Source: Paenibacillus sp. USDA918EY
GTDB lineage: Bacteria > Bacillota > Bacilli > Paenibacillales > Paenibacillaceae
DNA length: 64,000 nt
NCBI RefSeq assembly: GCF_009870825.1
Contig: NZ_WTWY01000022.1
Coordinates: 21,489 to 85,488 of the forward strand
Reading direction: 5' to 3'
Below the pieces are notes generated by a model that was given only the letters and a program-made list of their open reading frames with translations, ran no database searches and had not been told where the DNA came from. This document shows, piece by piece, positions 24,997 through 34,049 of this stretch (the stretch's first letter is position 1; every line of letters starts with the position of its first letter). A program made the translations under genes and the position numbers.

Positions 24997-25997
24997 AGCT
25001 GTTCTGGAAGGATCAAATCCCCCTTCTTGCCTGCTATCTGGCGCAAATGCTGCTGGTCCCGCTGCTCTACTGGCTTTCCGGCGAAAACCGGCCGCTGGGC
25101 ATCATCGGATACGGCATGTTGCTCAGCAGCGTCATCCTCGCCATCTACCTCATCATCCGGTTTATTCAACTCCGGAAGCTTTACGCTTGTTTGAGCAGCA
25201 TCGGGACTATCGCTCCCGATACGGAGCTTTCGCTGGGAACGATTGGCGGCGCGCCGCTGCCGGAAGCCGTGCAGGAATTGCTTGACGCGCGCGACCGATC
25301 TTACAGGGACAAGCTGAGCTTGCACGCAGACCGCATGCATCGGCATATTACGTTCATCAACCGCTGGGTGCACCAAATGAAAACACCGCTATCCGTCATG
25401 CAGTTGACCCTGCGCGACGTCGACCAATCCGAAGCGGCCGACAGCATCCAGGAGGAAATCGAACGCATGCGCAAAGGTTTGGAGATGGTGCTGTATACCT
25501 CCCGTTTGGACCGGTTCGAGGAGGATTTCCGGATCGAGCGGATCGCGCTGCTGCAGGCGGTCAAAGCGGCCGTGACGGAGAACCGCCGGCTTTTTATACG
25601 TAAAGGCCTCCGGCCGGATATCCGGATCGGCGAAGAGATCGCGGTCTACTCCGATGCCAAATGGCTCCGGTTCATGCTGAATCAGATTCTGACGAATGCC
25701 ATGAACTATTCCGCAGGAAAAGGGAAAACCGTATCCATCACGGCCGAAATCTCCGGGAAGAGCGTCATATTGGACATTCGGGATCAAGGCATCGGCATTG
25801 CCAAAGAAGATCTCAAGCGGGTGTTCCAGCCCTACTTCACCGGGGAACGGGGACGGCAGTACCAGGAATCGACGGGGATGGGGCTGTATCTCGTTCGCGA
25901 GATTTGCTCCCGGTTAGGGCATGAAGTCGCGATCGAATCGGAGCTGGGGCAAGGCACAAAGGTCAGGTTCATTTTGCCGCATCATCCTGTTGCGTAA
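24993..25997 (+). CDS. Bce-type intramembrane-sensing histidine kinase
   Basis: Kinase of 334 residues with two closely spaced membrane helices (about 9-29 and 35-57) and almost no extracellular loop, the hallmark of BceS-like intramembrane-sensing kinases. These read the flux of the BceAB transporter rather than a ligand. The phosphorylation site is His127 in NRWVHQMKTPLSVMQL. HATPase_c motifs follow: LNQILTNAMNYS, DQGIGI, and GMGLYLVREICSRLG. Its start overlaps the regulator stop (ATGA). It is followed after 215 bases by the transporter genes. Confidence 0.94.
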   Translation: MKLFWKDQIPLLACYLAQMLLVPLLYWLSGENRPLGIIGYGMLLSSVILAIYLIIRFIQLRKLYACLSSIGTIAPDTELSLGTIGGAPLPEAVQELLDARDRSYRDKLSLHADRMHRHITFINRWVHQMKTPLSVMQLTLRDVDQSEAADSIQEEIERMRKGLEMVLYTSRLDRFEEDFRIERIALLQAVKAAVTENRRLFIRKGLRPDIRIGEEIAVYSDAKWLRFMLNQILTNAMNYSAGKGKTVSITAEISGKSVILDIRDQGIGIAKEDLKRVFQPYFTGERGRQYQESTGMGLYLVREICSRLGHEVAIESELGQGTKVRFILPHHPVA

Positions 25998-26212
25998 GTC
26001 TGCTAGGGGAACATCATATAAGTTGACAAAAGAGAAGGAAGAGAACAAGCGATGGATGTTCATGACGTTCGCCGCTCCGCATACGAACACAATCTTAACC
26101 CCGCTGTAAGGAAACGTTAATTCAAATCGATGGTTAGGTTTTTTCGGGTTTGGTAGATTGATATCGGGCTCTCCCAATGAGAGACCGCCGCCAAACGACA
26201 GGAAAGGAATGA

Positions 26213-26992
26213 ATGCTGCTTATGGAACTGCTGCAGGTCAAAGCCTTAAGCAAGGTCTATCCGGGAAAAATAAACACCCAAGCCTTAACCGATATCCATT
26301 TCAATATTGAACAAGGGGAATTCGTAGGCATTATGGGTCCTTCCGGGAGCGGAAAAACGACGCTGCTGAACGTGGTCTCCACCATCGACGAGCCCAGTGC
26401 GGGAGAAGTATTAATCGAAGGGATCAGCCCGCACCGCATGAATAAAAAAGAGCTGGCGCGTTTCCGCCGCAGAAAGCTAGGTTTTGTGTTTCAAGATTTC
26501 AACCTGCTGGAAACGTTGACGGTCGCCGAAAATATCGTGCTTCCCCTCACCCTGGACAACCGGAGGCTGTCCGACATCGAAGCTTCGCTGGAGCGCGTGG
26601 CGGGCAAACTCGGCATCGCAGATATTTTGAAAAAACGCACGTACGAAATTTCAGGCGGCCAGCGCCAGCGAACAGCCATCGCCCGGGCGCTGATCACTTC
26701 CCCCGCCATCGTCATGGCCGACGAACCGACCGGAGCGCTGGATTCGGGTTCGGCAAGACAGGTCATGGAGTCGCTTGAGCGCCTGAACCGTGAGGACCAT
26801 ACGACGCTGATGCTGGTCACGCATGATCCGGTTGCGGCGAGCTACTGCAGCCGGATCATTTTCATCAAGGACGGAAGGCTCGCGGCCGAGATCCATCGCG
26901 GCGAAAGCCGGCAGGCCTTTTTCCAACACATTATCGACGCGCTGTCATTCTGGGGAGGTCACAGCCATGAGCTTTCCTCAATTCGCGTTTAA
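26213..26992 (+). CDS. BceA-type ABC transporter ATP-binding protein
   Basis: ATPase of 259 residues in the MacB/LolD/BceA group. Walker A is GPSGSGKTT, the Q-loop lies in FVFQDFNLLE, the signature is SGGQRQRTAIARAL, and Walker B is IVMADEPTGALD with the H-loop in LVTHD. It couples ATP hydrolysis to the permease just downstream, with which it overlaps by 26 bases. Such transporters protect against lipid II-cycle peptide antibiotics such as bacitracin or lantibiotics. AAAGGA precedes the ATG. No BceR box was recognised with confidence in the 215-base upstream gap. Confidence 0.95.
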   Translation: MLLMELLQVKALSKVYPGKINTQALTDIHFNIEQGEFVGIMGPSGSGKTTLLNVVSTIDEPSAGEVLIEGISPHRMNKKELARFRRRKLGFVFQDFNLLETLTVAENIVLPLTLDNRRLSDIEASLERVAGKLGIADILKKRTYEISGGQRQRTAIARALITSPAIVMADEPTGALDSGSARQVMESLERLNREDHTTLMLVTHDPVAASYCSRIIFIKDGRLAAEIHRGESRQAFFQHIIDALSFWGGHSHELSSIRV

Positions 26993-28901
26993 CAACGTCA
27001 GGCGCAATTTCCGCGCCTACTTCACGTATTTCCTGAGCAGCGCCGTCATGGTTATGATTTTTTTCGCGTACTCCATGTTCATTTACCACCCGGATCTTTC
27101 CCATTCGGATTTCGGCCAATACGTCTCCACCGGCATGCGGATCGCGTCCTATGTGGTCTACGTTTTTTCCATTTTCTTCGTGTTCTACTCGCTTAGCGCG
27201 TTTCTGAAATCAAGGAATCAGGAATTCGGCATGCTCATGATTCTCGGCGCGCGGACGGGCCAAATCAACCGGCTTGTTTTTCTGGAAAATATGCTGGTCG
27301 GCATCGGCTCCATCATCGTCGGCGTCCTCGGCGGAATGCTGATTTCCAAGTTCTTTCTGCTCATCACCAGCAAAATCATCGGGGAAGCCGAACTTCGCTT
27401 TTACTGGCCAGCCAAAGCCCTGGTTGTAACCGCCGCCGCGTTTCTGCTGCTTTTTGTCGCCGCCTCGGTCTTCACGCTTGCGTTGATCCGGCATAAAAAG
27501 GTGCAGGAGCTGCTCAAAGGCAGCGTGATGCCGAAAAAAGAACCTAAAGCTTCCTGGCTTCTGTCCATCCTGGGCGCTTCGCTTCTGATTCTCGGAGTGA
27601 TTGCCGTGACGGGCAAATTCTCAAGCAACACGCTGATGTACGCTGCAGTCACGGGCATCGCCGGCACGTATTTCTTTTATACGCAGCTGTCGGTGGTCAT
27701 CATCAAGCTTTTGAAAAAAAATCGGCCGCTCACGTGGAAAAAAACGAACCTGATCCGAATCTCCGAAATGGCCTACAAGCTGAAAGACAACGCGCGAATT
27801 CTGTTCATGGTTACGGTGGTTACCGCGATGGCCTGCATGGTCTCCAGCGTGCTTCTGTTCATGTACCAGACCAATGCCGCGACGTACAAAAATTCTCCCT
27901 ATGCGTTGGTCTACGTCATCCGTGACGCCATCGACGGAAAAGGGGAGCGCGGCTACATCGTCAAGGAGTTGAAGGCCAACGGAGTCCAATTTGCCGAACA
28001 AAAACTGGATTTCATCCACTATCGGGGCTTTGCGCTGAATGGCAAGCAACGGGGCATCGACCTGCTTCCGATGTCTGCATATCGCTTGTTATCCGAACAA
28101 ACCGGCCTGCCGGGCATTCAAAACGTGTCTGCTTCGGATGCGGCATTGCTCCTCAGCAGGACCACCAACGTCCAACATTTCAAGGATTTTGCGGATGCCC
28201 ATCTGCAAAACAAACGACATAGCCTTACCGTCAAACAGAAGGTCAATACGGACATTATGCCTTTCGGACCGTATTCTTCCCCGTTCCTGGTCGTGAGCGA
28301 TGCGGCGTACAAGGATTTTGCCCAAGATCCGGAGCTGTTCTCGAAGATGACTTATTATTTGTATAAGATTCCGGCTTGGGATGGAGCGCCTCCCTCCCGG
28401 TCCGATCCGGAAGCGACCCTTGGTGCGAAACTCGCGGAGTGGAATCAGGCGGTGACTTCCCAGCACAACTATGAATACATGTTATATGCCCGGGGCGAAA
28501 ATTATCAAAGCTCCCAGCAGTCTACGGCCGTGATGAGTTTTATCGGCGTTTTTATCGCCCTTATTTTCTCGTTGTCGTCGGCAAGCTTTCTCTATTTCAA
28601 GCTGCATACGGAGCTTCGTAAAGATCAGCGGATGTACCGCTCCCTGTCCAAAATCGGCCTTGGCGAAGACGAGATGGCGAAAGCCGCCTCGACGCAAATT
28701 GCGCTGCTTTTTTACGTTCCGATCGCGGCAGCCATCGTCGAAACGATGGTGGTTATCGTGCCCATCCTGCATGGGTTGAATCAAACCGGCATAATGCCGC
28801 CGATCCTTACTACGACCGCGGGTTTCATCGTCGTTCAAACCGTCTATTTCCTGATCGTTCGGATGCAGTATGTCCGCAGCCTGCGCAAGCTTATGGTGTA
28901 A
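26967..28901 (+). CDS. BceB-type ABC transporter permease
   Basis: Permease of 644 residues with FtsX-like domains. The ATG at 26967 is chosen because GGGGAGGT lies about ten bases upstream and because MSFPQFAFNNVRRNFRAYFTYFLSS is the conserved BceB start. About ten membrane helices are seen, with a large extracellular domain of roughly 220 residues between the seventh and eighth (about residues 315-535), where peptide antibiotics are bound. A C-terminal FtsX segment follows (TELRKDQRMYRSLSKIGLGEDEM). It completes the regulator-kinase-ATPase-permease module. The substrate peptide cannot be predicted from sequence alone. Confidence 0.94.
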   Translation: MSFPQFAFNNVRRNFRAYFTYFLSSAVMVMIFFAYSMFIYHPDLSHSDFGQYVSTGMRIASYVVYVFSIFFVFYSLSAFLKSRNQEFGMLMILGARTGQINRLVFLENMLVGIGSIIVGVLGGMLISKFFLLITSKIIGEAELRFYWPAKALVVTAAAFLLLFVAASVFTLALIRHKKVQELLKGSVMPKKEPKASWLLSILGASLLILGVIAVTGKFSSNTLMYAAVTGIAGTYFFYTQLSVVIIKLLKKNRPLTWKKTNLIRISEMAYKLKDNARILFMVTVVTAMACMVSSVLLFMYQTNAATYKNSPYALVYVIRDAIDGKGERGYIVKELKANGVQFAEQKLDFIHYRGFALNGKQRGIDLLPMSAYRLLSEQTGLPGIQNVSASDAALLLSRTTNVQHFKDFADAHLQNKRHSLTVKQKVNTDIMPFGPYSSPFLVVSDAAYKDFAQDPELFSKMTYYLYKIPAWDGAPPSRSDPEATLGAKLAEWNQAVTSQHNYEYMLYARGENYQSSQQSTAVMSFIGVFIALIFSLSSASFLYFKLHTELRKDQRMYRSLSKIGLGEDEMAKAASTQIALLFYVPIAAAIVETMVVIVPILHGLNQTGIMPPILTTTAGFIVVQTVYFLIVRMQYVRSLRKLMV

Positions 28902-28989
28902 TTGGAAGGTTGCGCAGGCCGGCGCGCTTGGCATCGCCATTTGGCCCGTCCGGAGAGACCATTCGCGAGATTTATAGCCGCACAACGCA

Positions 28990-29025
28990 AAACCCAAGCC
29001 CGCGGGGAATCGCGGGCTTGGGTTT
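28990..29025. terminator. Bidirectional terminator
   Basis: Perfect 15-base stem AAACCCAAGCCCGCG/CGCGGGCTTGGGTTT with a six-base loop between the convergent BceB-type permease and FAD oxidase genes. Runs rich in T on the plus side and in A on the other suit both directions. Confidence 0.92.
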
Positions 29026-29030
29026 CTTCT

Positions 29031-30347
29031 TTATTTAACGGCAAACAGTTTCTTCAAGTAATCGTTCTGGAATATGCCCAACGGGTCCAGCTGCCTGCGG
29101 ATTTCCTGAAAGGCATCCCACTTGGGGTACAGTCCTGACAATTCCTCCGCTGTTCGGGTATGCATTTTCCCCCAATGCGGACGCCCGTCATACCGCCGGA
29201 AAATGTCCTCGATATCCCGGAAATACGTCCGATGTTCCATCCCCTTATACATATGAACGGCGATATACGCGGAGTCGCGGCCGCAGGCCGGGCTGAGCCA
29301 TATGTCGTCGCCTTTGACGTAACGGCATTCGACCGGAAAATGCACCGCATGTTTTTCGGCCGCGACTTTGGCGCGAATTTCGCGAACGACCTCCTCCATC
29401 TTTTCCGCGGGGACGCTGTATTCCATTTCATTGAAGCGCACCAGCCGCTGCGTGGCGAAAAGCTCGTGGCTGTACGCCGTATCCTCTCCCGTCGGGACAA
29501 AACGCGCCGACAGCCGGCTTACCGGCTTGCACAAGCCTGGAAGGATGCGGCAGCCAGCCGACAGCATGCCGAAAAAGGCGTTTTCCATCACAAGCTGATT
29601 GGCCTGCTGCCAAAAACGGCTTTCGGACGGCGTTTCGTCCGTTTCATCCAGCAATTTCACCTGGACGGTGTCGGTATGGGGAAACCAGAAAAACTCGAAA
29701 TGGTCGTGGTCGTCCCGAAACTCCGCCAGCCGCCCGAAGCATTCGTCAACGGTCAGGCGCATGCTTTTGTAGTGGAGCACCGTTCTCGGAACGACCCGGA
29801 TGCGGACTTTGACCACGATCCCCAGCATGCCGAGCGAAACCTGCAGCGCCTTGAACAGCTCGCGGTTCTCCTCCTCGCTGCACGTCAGCAGCTCGCCGGA
29901 TGCGGTAATCACCTGCGCTTCGAGCAGCTGCGTCGATAAAGAACCGAAACGGATTCCCGTCCCGTGCGTTCCGGTTCCGATCGCCCCGCCGATCGATTGG
30001 ATATCGATGTCGCCGAGGTTTTCCTGCGCCCAGCCCTGCCTGTGCAGCGCTTCGCTGATGTCCCGCAGCCTTGTGCCCGCCCAAATCCAGACGCTGCGCG
30101 AAGATTCGTCCACCGGCTCGACCCCGGCCAGATGGTCCAGCGACAGCAGAACGTCATCGGTCCGCACCAGCGGCGTGAAGGAATGCCCCGCCCCGATGAC
30201 GCGGATGCCCTTGCCTTCCTTGGCGCAGGAACGGACCAAAGACATGATGTCGTCAACGGCCGCCGGATAAACGATATGTTTGGGCGTGCTGCGGACGGCG
30301 CCCGACCAGTTTTTCCAGACTTTCCGGTTTTCGTTTAAAGAAAGCAT
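29031..30347 (-). CDS. FAD-linked aldonolactone oxidase (D-arabinono-1,4-lactone oxidase family)
   Basis: Flavoenzyme of 438 residues in the VAO/ALO family. The FAD-binding half (about 20-190) holds RVIGAGHSFTPLVRTDD, where His55 is the position used for covalent flavin attachment in relatives, and the GAIGTGTHGTG phosphate loop. The C-terminal half is the ALO substrate domain (EFFWFPHTDTVQVK; HWGKMHT; DPLGIFQNDYLKKLF). It should oxidise a sugar lactone or alditol with oxygen, but the substrate is unknown. Its start overlaps the end of the PLP-enzyme gene by 13 bases, so the two act together. GGGGGG sits seven bases before the ATG. Confidence 0.9.
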   Translation of the reverse strand: MLSLNENRKVWKNWSGAVRSTPKHIVYPAAVDDIMSLVRSCAKEGKGIRVIGAGHSFTPLVRTDDVLLSLDHLAGVEPVDESSRSVWIWAGTRLRDISEALHRQGWAQENLGDIDIQSIGGAIGTGTHGTGIRFGSLSTQLLEAQVITASGELLTCSEEENRELFKALQVSLGMLGIVVKVRIRVVPRTVLHYKSMRLTVDECFGRLAEFRDDHDHFEFFWFPHTDTVQVKLLDETDETPSESRFWQQANQLVMENAFFGMLSAGCRILPGLCKPVSRLSARFVPTGEDTAYSHELFATQRLVRFNEMEYSVPAEKMEEVVREIRAKVAAEKHAVHFPVECRYVKGDDIWLSPACGRDSAYIAVHMYKGMEHRTYFRDIEDIFRRYDGRPHWGKMHTRTAEELSGLYPKWDAFQEIRRQLDPLGIFQNDYLKKLFAVK

Positions 30348-31528
30348 TGTCCATCCCCCCGGTAGGTTGTGATTTTTTCAACGATGCCGCCTTTCGATAG
30401 GCCGTACAAATAATTAAACCGTTCGCATAGCTCGCCGGCCTTCGCATGACGGAAAAAGATCGGGTCGCCCAGCGTGAGGGGCTCCTCCCCGTCATACTTT
30501 ACGGGGGTCTGCACCTCCCCCGCGCCTTCCAGCGGCAATAGGGACGCCCCGGCCGGCAAATAAGGCAGCGGCAGTTTATCGCGGCCCGCGGCTCCCGAAG
30601 CCGTATACCCGCCCCCGAGACAGGTATATATATGCTTACCCGGCTGACGCACGATTTCAACGGCAAAACCCGCCGCAGGCAGATAACGGAAATCCCTGTA
30701 GTGGTCAAATAACGCCGGCGCAAAAAAACCGGAGCCGACCGTCACCTCCGTCACCGCTTCCTCCAGGACCGTAGTAAGCAAACTTCCCGTGCCGCCGCCG
30801 TTTACGAAACGCAAAGGCGCCCCCATCGCGTCTTCGATCATGGCCACAAGCGCCGCCCGTTTTTCGGCTACTTGCTTGGCGGAACGCCGTTTCAGCGCCT
30901 GCACCAGCATGTTTTTTGCCATTTTGTTCGGGTAATGGTCGCCCACGCCGGCAATCTGCGCTTCATACCCCATCACCCCGTCCAGCATGACCAGGCGGGA
31001 GGACAAGATCCGCTCCACGAGCGGTCCGGCTTCGGCAATGGTACGAACCGGCGAGCGCCACACGCCGAAATGCAGCCCCGGAACGTCCAGCGACATATCC
31101 ATGTCGATGCATACCGGAAACCGGACGCCGTGCCGGGCCGCGATCCGTTCGAGATGCTCGATGTGCGCGACCGAGTCGACCATCAGCGTAACCGACTTGC
31201 CTTGGCGGATCAGTTCGGCCATCCCCGCCAGCGCGGACGGCTCCCAGACCGGGTAACCCATCACGATATCGTCCATCCCCTGCTTTACCAGATATATGGC
31301 CTCCTGCGGGGAAAAGCACATCAACCCGCAAAAAACCGGGCTTTGATGAAGAATCCGTTTCAGCAACGCGGCGCTCCGGACCGATTTGGTCGCGATTCGG
31401 ATGTTTTTGGAGCCGGCCCGCGCCAGGATGTGCCCGATATTTTTGCCGAGCAGATCCAGATCAACGTAGGCGAAAGGTTTCGGAATACGCTCAAACGCCT
31501 GTTTGTAGTAAGAATAACCCCGTTCCAA
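30335..31528 (-). CDS. PLP-dependent amino acid deaminase/aldolase (alanine racemase-like fold)
   Basis: Enzyme of 397 residues with an alanine-racemase N-terminal barrel (fold-type III PLP). Lys48 in RIATKSVRS is the likely Schiff-base lysine. HFGVWRSP and FVNGGGTGSL contribute to the phosphate site, and the C-terminal beta domain contains DPIFFRHAKAGELCERF. This is the D-threonine aldolase/D-serine dehydratase-like group, in which a His near the C-terminus binds a metal; His in FFRHAKAG is the candidate. The start is TTG at 31528 with AAGGAGGG six bases upstream. It is translationally coupled to the FAD oxidase. The real substrate is not established. Confidence 0.86.
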   Translation of the reverse strand: MERGYSYYKQAFERIPKPFAYVDLDLLGKNIGHILARAGSKNIRIATKSVRSAALLKRILHQSPVFCGLMCFSPQEAIYLVKQGMDDIVMGYPVWEPSALAGMAELIRQGKSVTLMVDSVAHIEHLERIAARHGVRFPVCIDMDMSLDVPGLHFGVWRSPVRTIAEAGPLVERILSSRLVMLDGVMGYEAQIAGVGDHYPNKMAKNMLVQALKRRSAKQVAEKRAALVAMIEDAMGAPLRFVNGGGTGSLLTTVLEEAVTEVTVGSGFFAPALFDHYRDFRYLPAAGFAVEIVRQPGKHIYTCLGGGYTASGAAGRDKLPLPYLPAGASLLPLEGAGEVQTPVKYDGEEPLTLGDPIFFRHAKAGELCERFNYLYGLSKGGIVEKITTYRGDGQCFL

Positions 31529-32078
31529 ACTTTTCCCTCCTTTAAGAAAAACATCGATCGACGTACTTTCACAGAAGAGAGACCGCGCTTAGCGGAAATT
31601 TTCCTTGAGATATAAGGAAGCCATCGCTTCGAAATTTGTACCTTCTTATATCTTAAGAAAAACATCGATCGACGTTCTCTCACGGAAAACAATCCAGGCT
31701 GTATGCAGGCAGAATGCCCGGGACAAGGATAGGTAAGCGCTATCATTTTGGCGGACGACGATCGGAAAAATCTACTTTCGGCAGTTAACGATGCCTTTTG
31801 CGGTACTGCGACTTCCCGAGCTGCTATCGGAAAAATGCGGGTTTTACGGAGATGAATATGCGGATTCATGGGGAAAACGGTTGAAAAGCATCCAAAAAAG
31901 CGTGCTGTGCGAGGCTGTCGTAAATTATCCTCATTTTAGCCGAAAAGGAAAATACGGGCAACGGATTCTTTTTCGGGGGATCGCGTCTCCTCGCCAATGG
32001 CTTCCGCCAAAGTCACGAAGTAACCCGCTTGCGAATAGGCTAATGCAGCAAAATTCGAACATATGGGAGCGAATGAAA
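31529..32078. other. Intergenic region with tandem repeat
   Basis: This 550-base gap holds one full and one partial copy of a dispersed repeat (31544-31685) and the upstream region of the DUF3298 gene. An open frame runs upstream of that gene from 31791 but has no ribosome site and unlikely codon use. Confidence 0.5.
31544..31685. repeat. Dispersed ~110-bp repeat, full copy plus partial tandem copy
   Basis: Unit 1 is 31544-31654. Unit 2 starts at 31655 with the same 20 bases (AAGAAAAACATCGATCGACG) and fades near 31685, so the period is 111 bases. A second full copy lies at 49484-49592. The best-conserved block is AGCGGAAATTTTCCTT (GGAAATTTTCC is a palindrome), followed by TTCCTTGAGATATAAGGAA, which can fold. 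Confidence 0.75.
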
Positions 32079-32705
32079 ATGCCTCTATACCAGCCGCCCG
32101 TTCATGTGCAAACCCAAACGTATAACGCCCCGGGCATCCGGATCCATTATCCCCGAATTTCCGGACTGGCCAATCCCCGGGCGGAGGAGCGGATCAACCG
32201 CGCGATCGTGGAGAAAATTCAGGAAATGCAGCGCATCCAGCAGCATGTTCAAACCGGGAGCAACCCGCAAACGGTCGGAAATTTCGAGATCAAAACGAAC
32301 GAGCGCGGCATATTAAGCCTGATGCTCAGCAATTACACGTATTCCACTCCCATGGCCCACGGTTATACCGTCGCCAAAGGGCTGACCTTCTACACCGGCT
32401 CCGGCGCCTCCTATGCGCTGTCCGATTTGTTTAAACCGGGCTCGAACTACCAGGCCCTGCTGACGGACGAAATCAACGCGCAGATCAAAAAGCGGAACCT
32501 CCCCGTCCTGGAAGGCACGGCGGTCACCGTGCAGCCGACCCAGGATTATTATTTGGCCGACAAAGCGCTCGTCATCTTTTATCCGCTGTATTCGATTACG
32601 CCCTATTACGTCGGGTTCCCGATGTTTCCGGTTTCGGTCTACGTCCTGCAAAACATCGCCGCCGAGGAAGGGCCGCTGACGATACTGGCAGCCGATATCG
32701 CTTAA
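32079..32705 (+). CDS. DUF3298/RsiV-like domain protein
   Basis: Protein of 208 residues. The ATG at 32079 has GGGAG nine bases upstream. Residues about 60-195 match the DUF3298 fold seen at the C-terminus of RsiV anti-sigma factors: SLMLSNYTYSTPMAHGYTVAKGLTFYTGSG, then ALSDLFKPGSNYQALL and YYLADKALVIFYPLYSITPYYVGFP. No signal peptide, membrane helix or anti-sigma N-terminus is seen, so it is not a complete RsiV. Role unknown; related stand-alone proteins are common in Paenibacillus and Bacillus. Confidence 0.8.
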   Translation: MPLYQPPVHVQTQTYNAPGIRIHYPRISGLANPRAEERINRAIVEKIQEMQRIQQHVQTGSNPQTVGNFEIKTNERGILSLMLSNYTYSTPMAHGYTVAKGLTFYTGSGASYALSDLFKPGSNYQALLTDEINAQIKKRNLPVLEGTAVTVQPTQDYYLADKALVIFYPLYSITPYYVGFPMFPVSVYVLQNIAAEEGPLTILAADIA

Positions 32706-33113
32706 ACGCGCGCCCATTGCCGTCCAAACAGCAAAAAGCTGCTCCATGCCGCCGTAAAAGTTGTTATATGTCGCGGAAAGGTTCTCTTTTGAACTTAGCC
32801 AATAAAGGAGTTGCTTCCTACTCTTTTCTCTTTTCAATATGATCGATCTTTTCCTGGTCGACAATGCTTATTACGTTTCAACTACGGCCTTGGGAGAAGG
32901 GAATGACGAATTAGAGCATATGCGTGAAAAAGGATGAAGCTAACTTGCGTAACTATCAGCAGATATTCGAAAACGATAATATGCACGAAAACAGGAAGCA
33001 CGCTTGGTGCTCCCCGTTTTTGTTGTAGGAACATTGATTTGAAGGACTGTGGTAGATATACGCGGATCCGCCGCGTTTACCCTGCAGATTCCCGCTTCGA
33101 TGTAAACGTTCGA
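32706..33113. other. Convergent intergenic region
   Basis: A hairpin terminator is at 32988-33021. A 32-codon open frame at 32839-32937 (MIDLFLVDNAYYVSTTALGE...) has no good ribosome site and no recognised relatives; it may be a gene remnant. Nothing else is seen. Confidence 0.5.
32988..33021. terminator. Terminator of the ugp operon
   Basis: Stem AAAACAGGAAGCAC/GTGCTCCCCGTTTT with two mismatches, flanked by T runs on both strands, between convergent genes. Confidence 0.8.
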
Positions 33114-34040
33114 TCATTTGACGCCGTTGTATACAAACGCCTTGATGATTTGGCGCTGCGACAGGAAAAACACGACAAGGATCGGCGCCACGAGGATCAG
33201 GTTGCCTGCCATCAAAATATTCCACGTGCCCACGCCTTCGACCTCGCGGATTTTGGCGATCCCGATCGGCAGCGTTCTGGCGGTTTCGTTGGTCGTCATG
33301 ACCAGCGGCCAGAAATAATCGTTCCAATGGGCGATAAAGCTGAACAACGCGAAGGTGACAAGCACCGGTTTCACCATCGGGACCATGATCCGGACGATGA
33401 TTTTCCACTCTTTCGCCTGATCCAGCCTTGCCGCTTCGATCAATTCGTCGGAGATTTGCCGGAACGCCTGCCGCAGCAGGAAAATGCCGAACGCGCTCGA
33501 GGCAAATGGCAGGATCAGCCCGAGATGGGTATTCAGCAGCTTGAAGGTGCTCAGCTCCAAATAGACGGGCAGGAAAATCAGCTGGCTCGGGATCATCAGC
33601 GTGACCATCACGACGCTGAACAAAAAGCCCGACCCGGCAAACTTATACCTGGCGAACGCATAGGACGCCGGAATGATCGTCAGCATTTGCAGGATGAGGA
33701 TGCTGACGGAAATGATGACGCTGTTCGTTATATAATGCAGGAACGGCCCCGTATGCCAGGCGTCGGCGTAGTTTTTCCAAACGGGATGGCGCGGAATCCA
33801 CTCCGGCGGGAAGATCATCGTCTCCGGCAGCGTCTTCAGCGACGTGGACAGCATCCAGACGAAAGGCAGGGCAAAGATCAGCACCAGCAGCAGCAGCCCG
33901 GCGACGTTCGCGACGCGGAGAATAAGGTTCAAAATTTTGCGCAAAAGGGCTTGTTTCGTCCGGATCCCGTTCAGCGGATGGCCGGCTGCGGCCCGGATCG
34001 GCCCTTCGATGGCGCGGTTTGCGGCTTTCAAGCATGACAC
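33114..34040 (-). CDS. ugpE: Glycerol-3-phosphate-type ABC permease (UgpE-like)
   Basis: MalG/UgpE-family permease of up to 308 residues. The first helix is LILRVANVAGLLLLVLIFALPFVWML and the EAA loop reads IEAARLDQAKEWKIIVRIMVPMVKP. The late segment GTWNILMAGNLILVAPILVVFFLSQRQIIKAF is close to UgpE. The start is uncertain: GTG at 34040 (AAGG seven bases upstream) or TTG at 34031 (GAGGTG six bases upstream); the basic N-terminal tail is unusually long either way. It is the last gene of the operon. The Ugp assignment rests on gene order with a UgpB-like protein and on control by a GlpP-like antiterminator. Confidence 0.85.
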   Translation of the reverse strand: MSCLKAANRAIEGPIRAAAGHPLNGIRTKQALLRKILNLILRVANVAGLLLLVLIFALPFVWMLSTSLKTLPETMIFPPEWIPRHPVWKNYADAWHTGPFLHYITNSVIISVSILILQMLTIIPASYAFARYKFAGSGFLFSVVMVTLMIPSQLIFLPVYLELSTFKLLNTHLGLILPFASSAFGIFLLRQAFRQISDELIEAARLDQAKEWKIIVRIMVPMVKPVLVTFALFSFIAHWNDYFWPLVMTTNETARTLPIGIAKIREVEGVGTWNILMAGNLILVAPILVVFFLSQRQIIKAFVYNGVK

Positions 34041-34049
34041 CTCTTTTCC

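Noticed and set aside
26052..26120. 22-codon frame with a purine-rich upstream site between the kinase and the BceA-type gene
   Set aside because: Too short and without recognisable features; may be chance.
31544..31685. Short CRISPR-like array
   Set aside because: Only two units with a 111-base period and no spacer/repeat structure or cas genes.
31360..31869. 169-codon minus-strand frame crossing the repeat element
   Set aside because: It translates the repeat and overlaps the PLP-enzyme gene out of frame.
32839..32937. 32-codon frame MIDLFLVDNAYYV
   Set aside because: No ribosome site and no family; mentioned only as a possible remnant.
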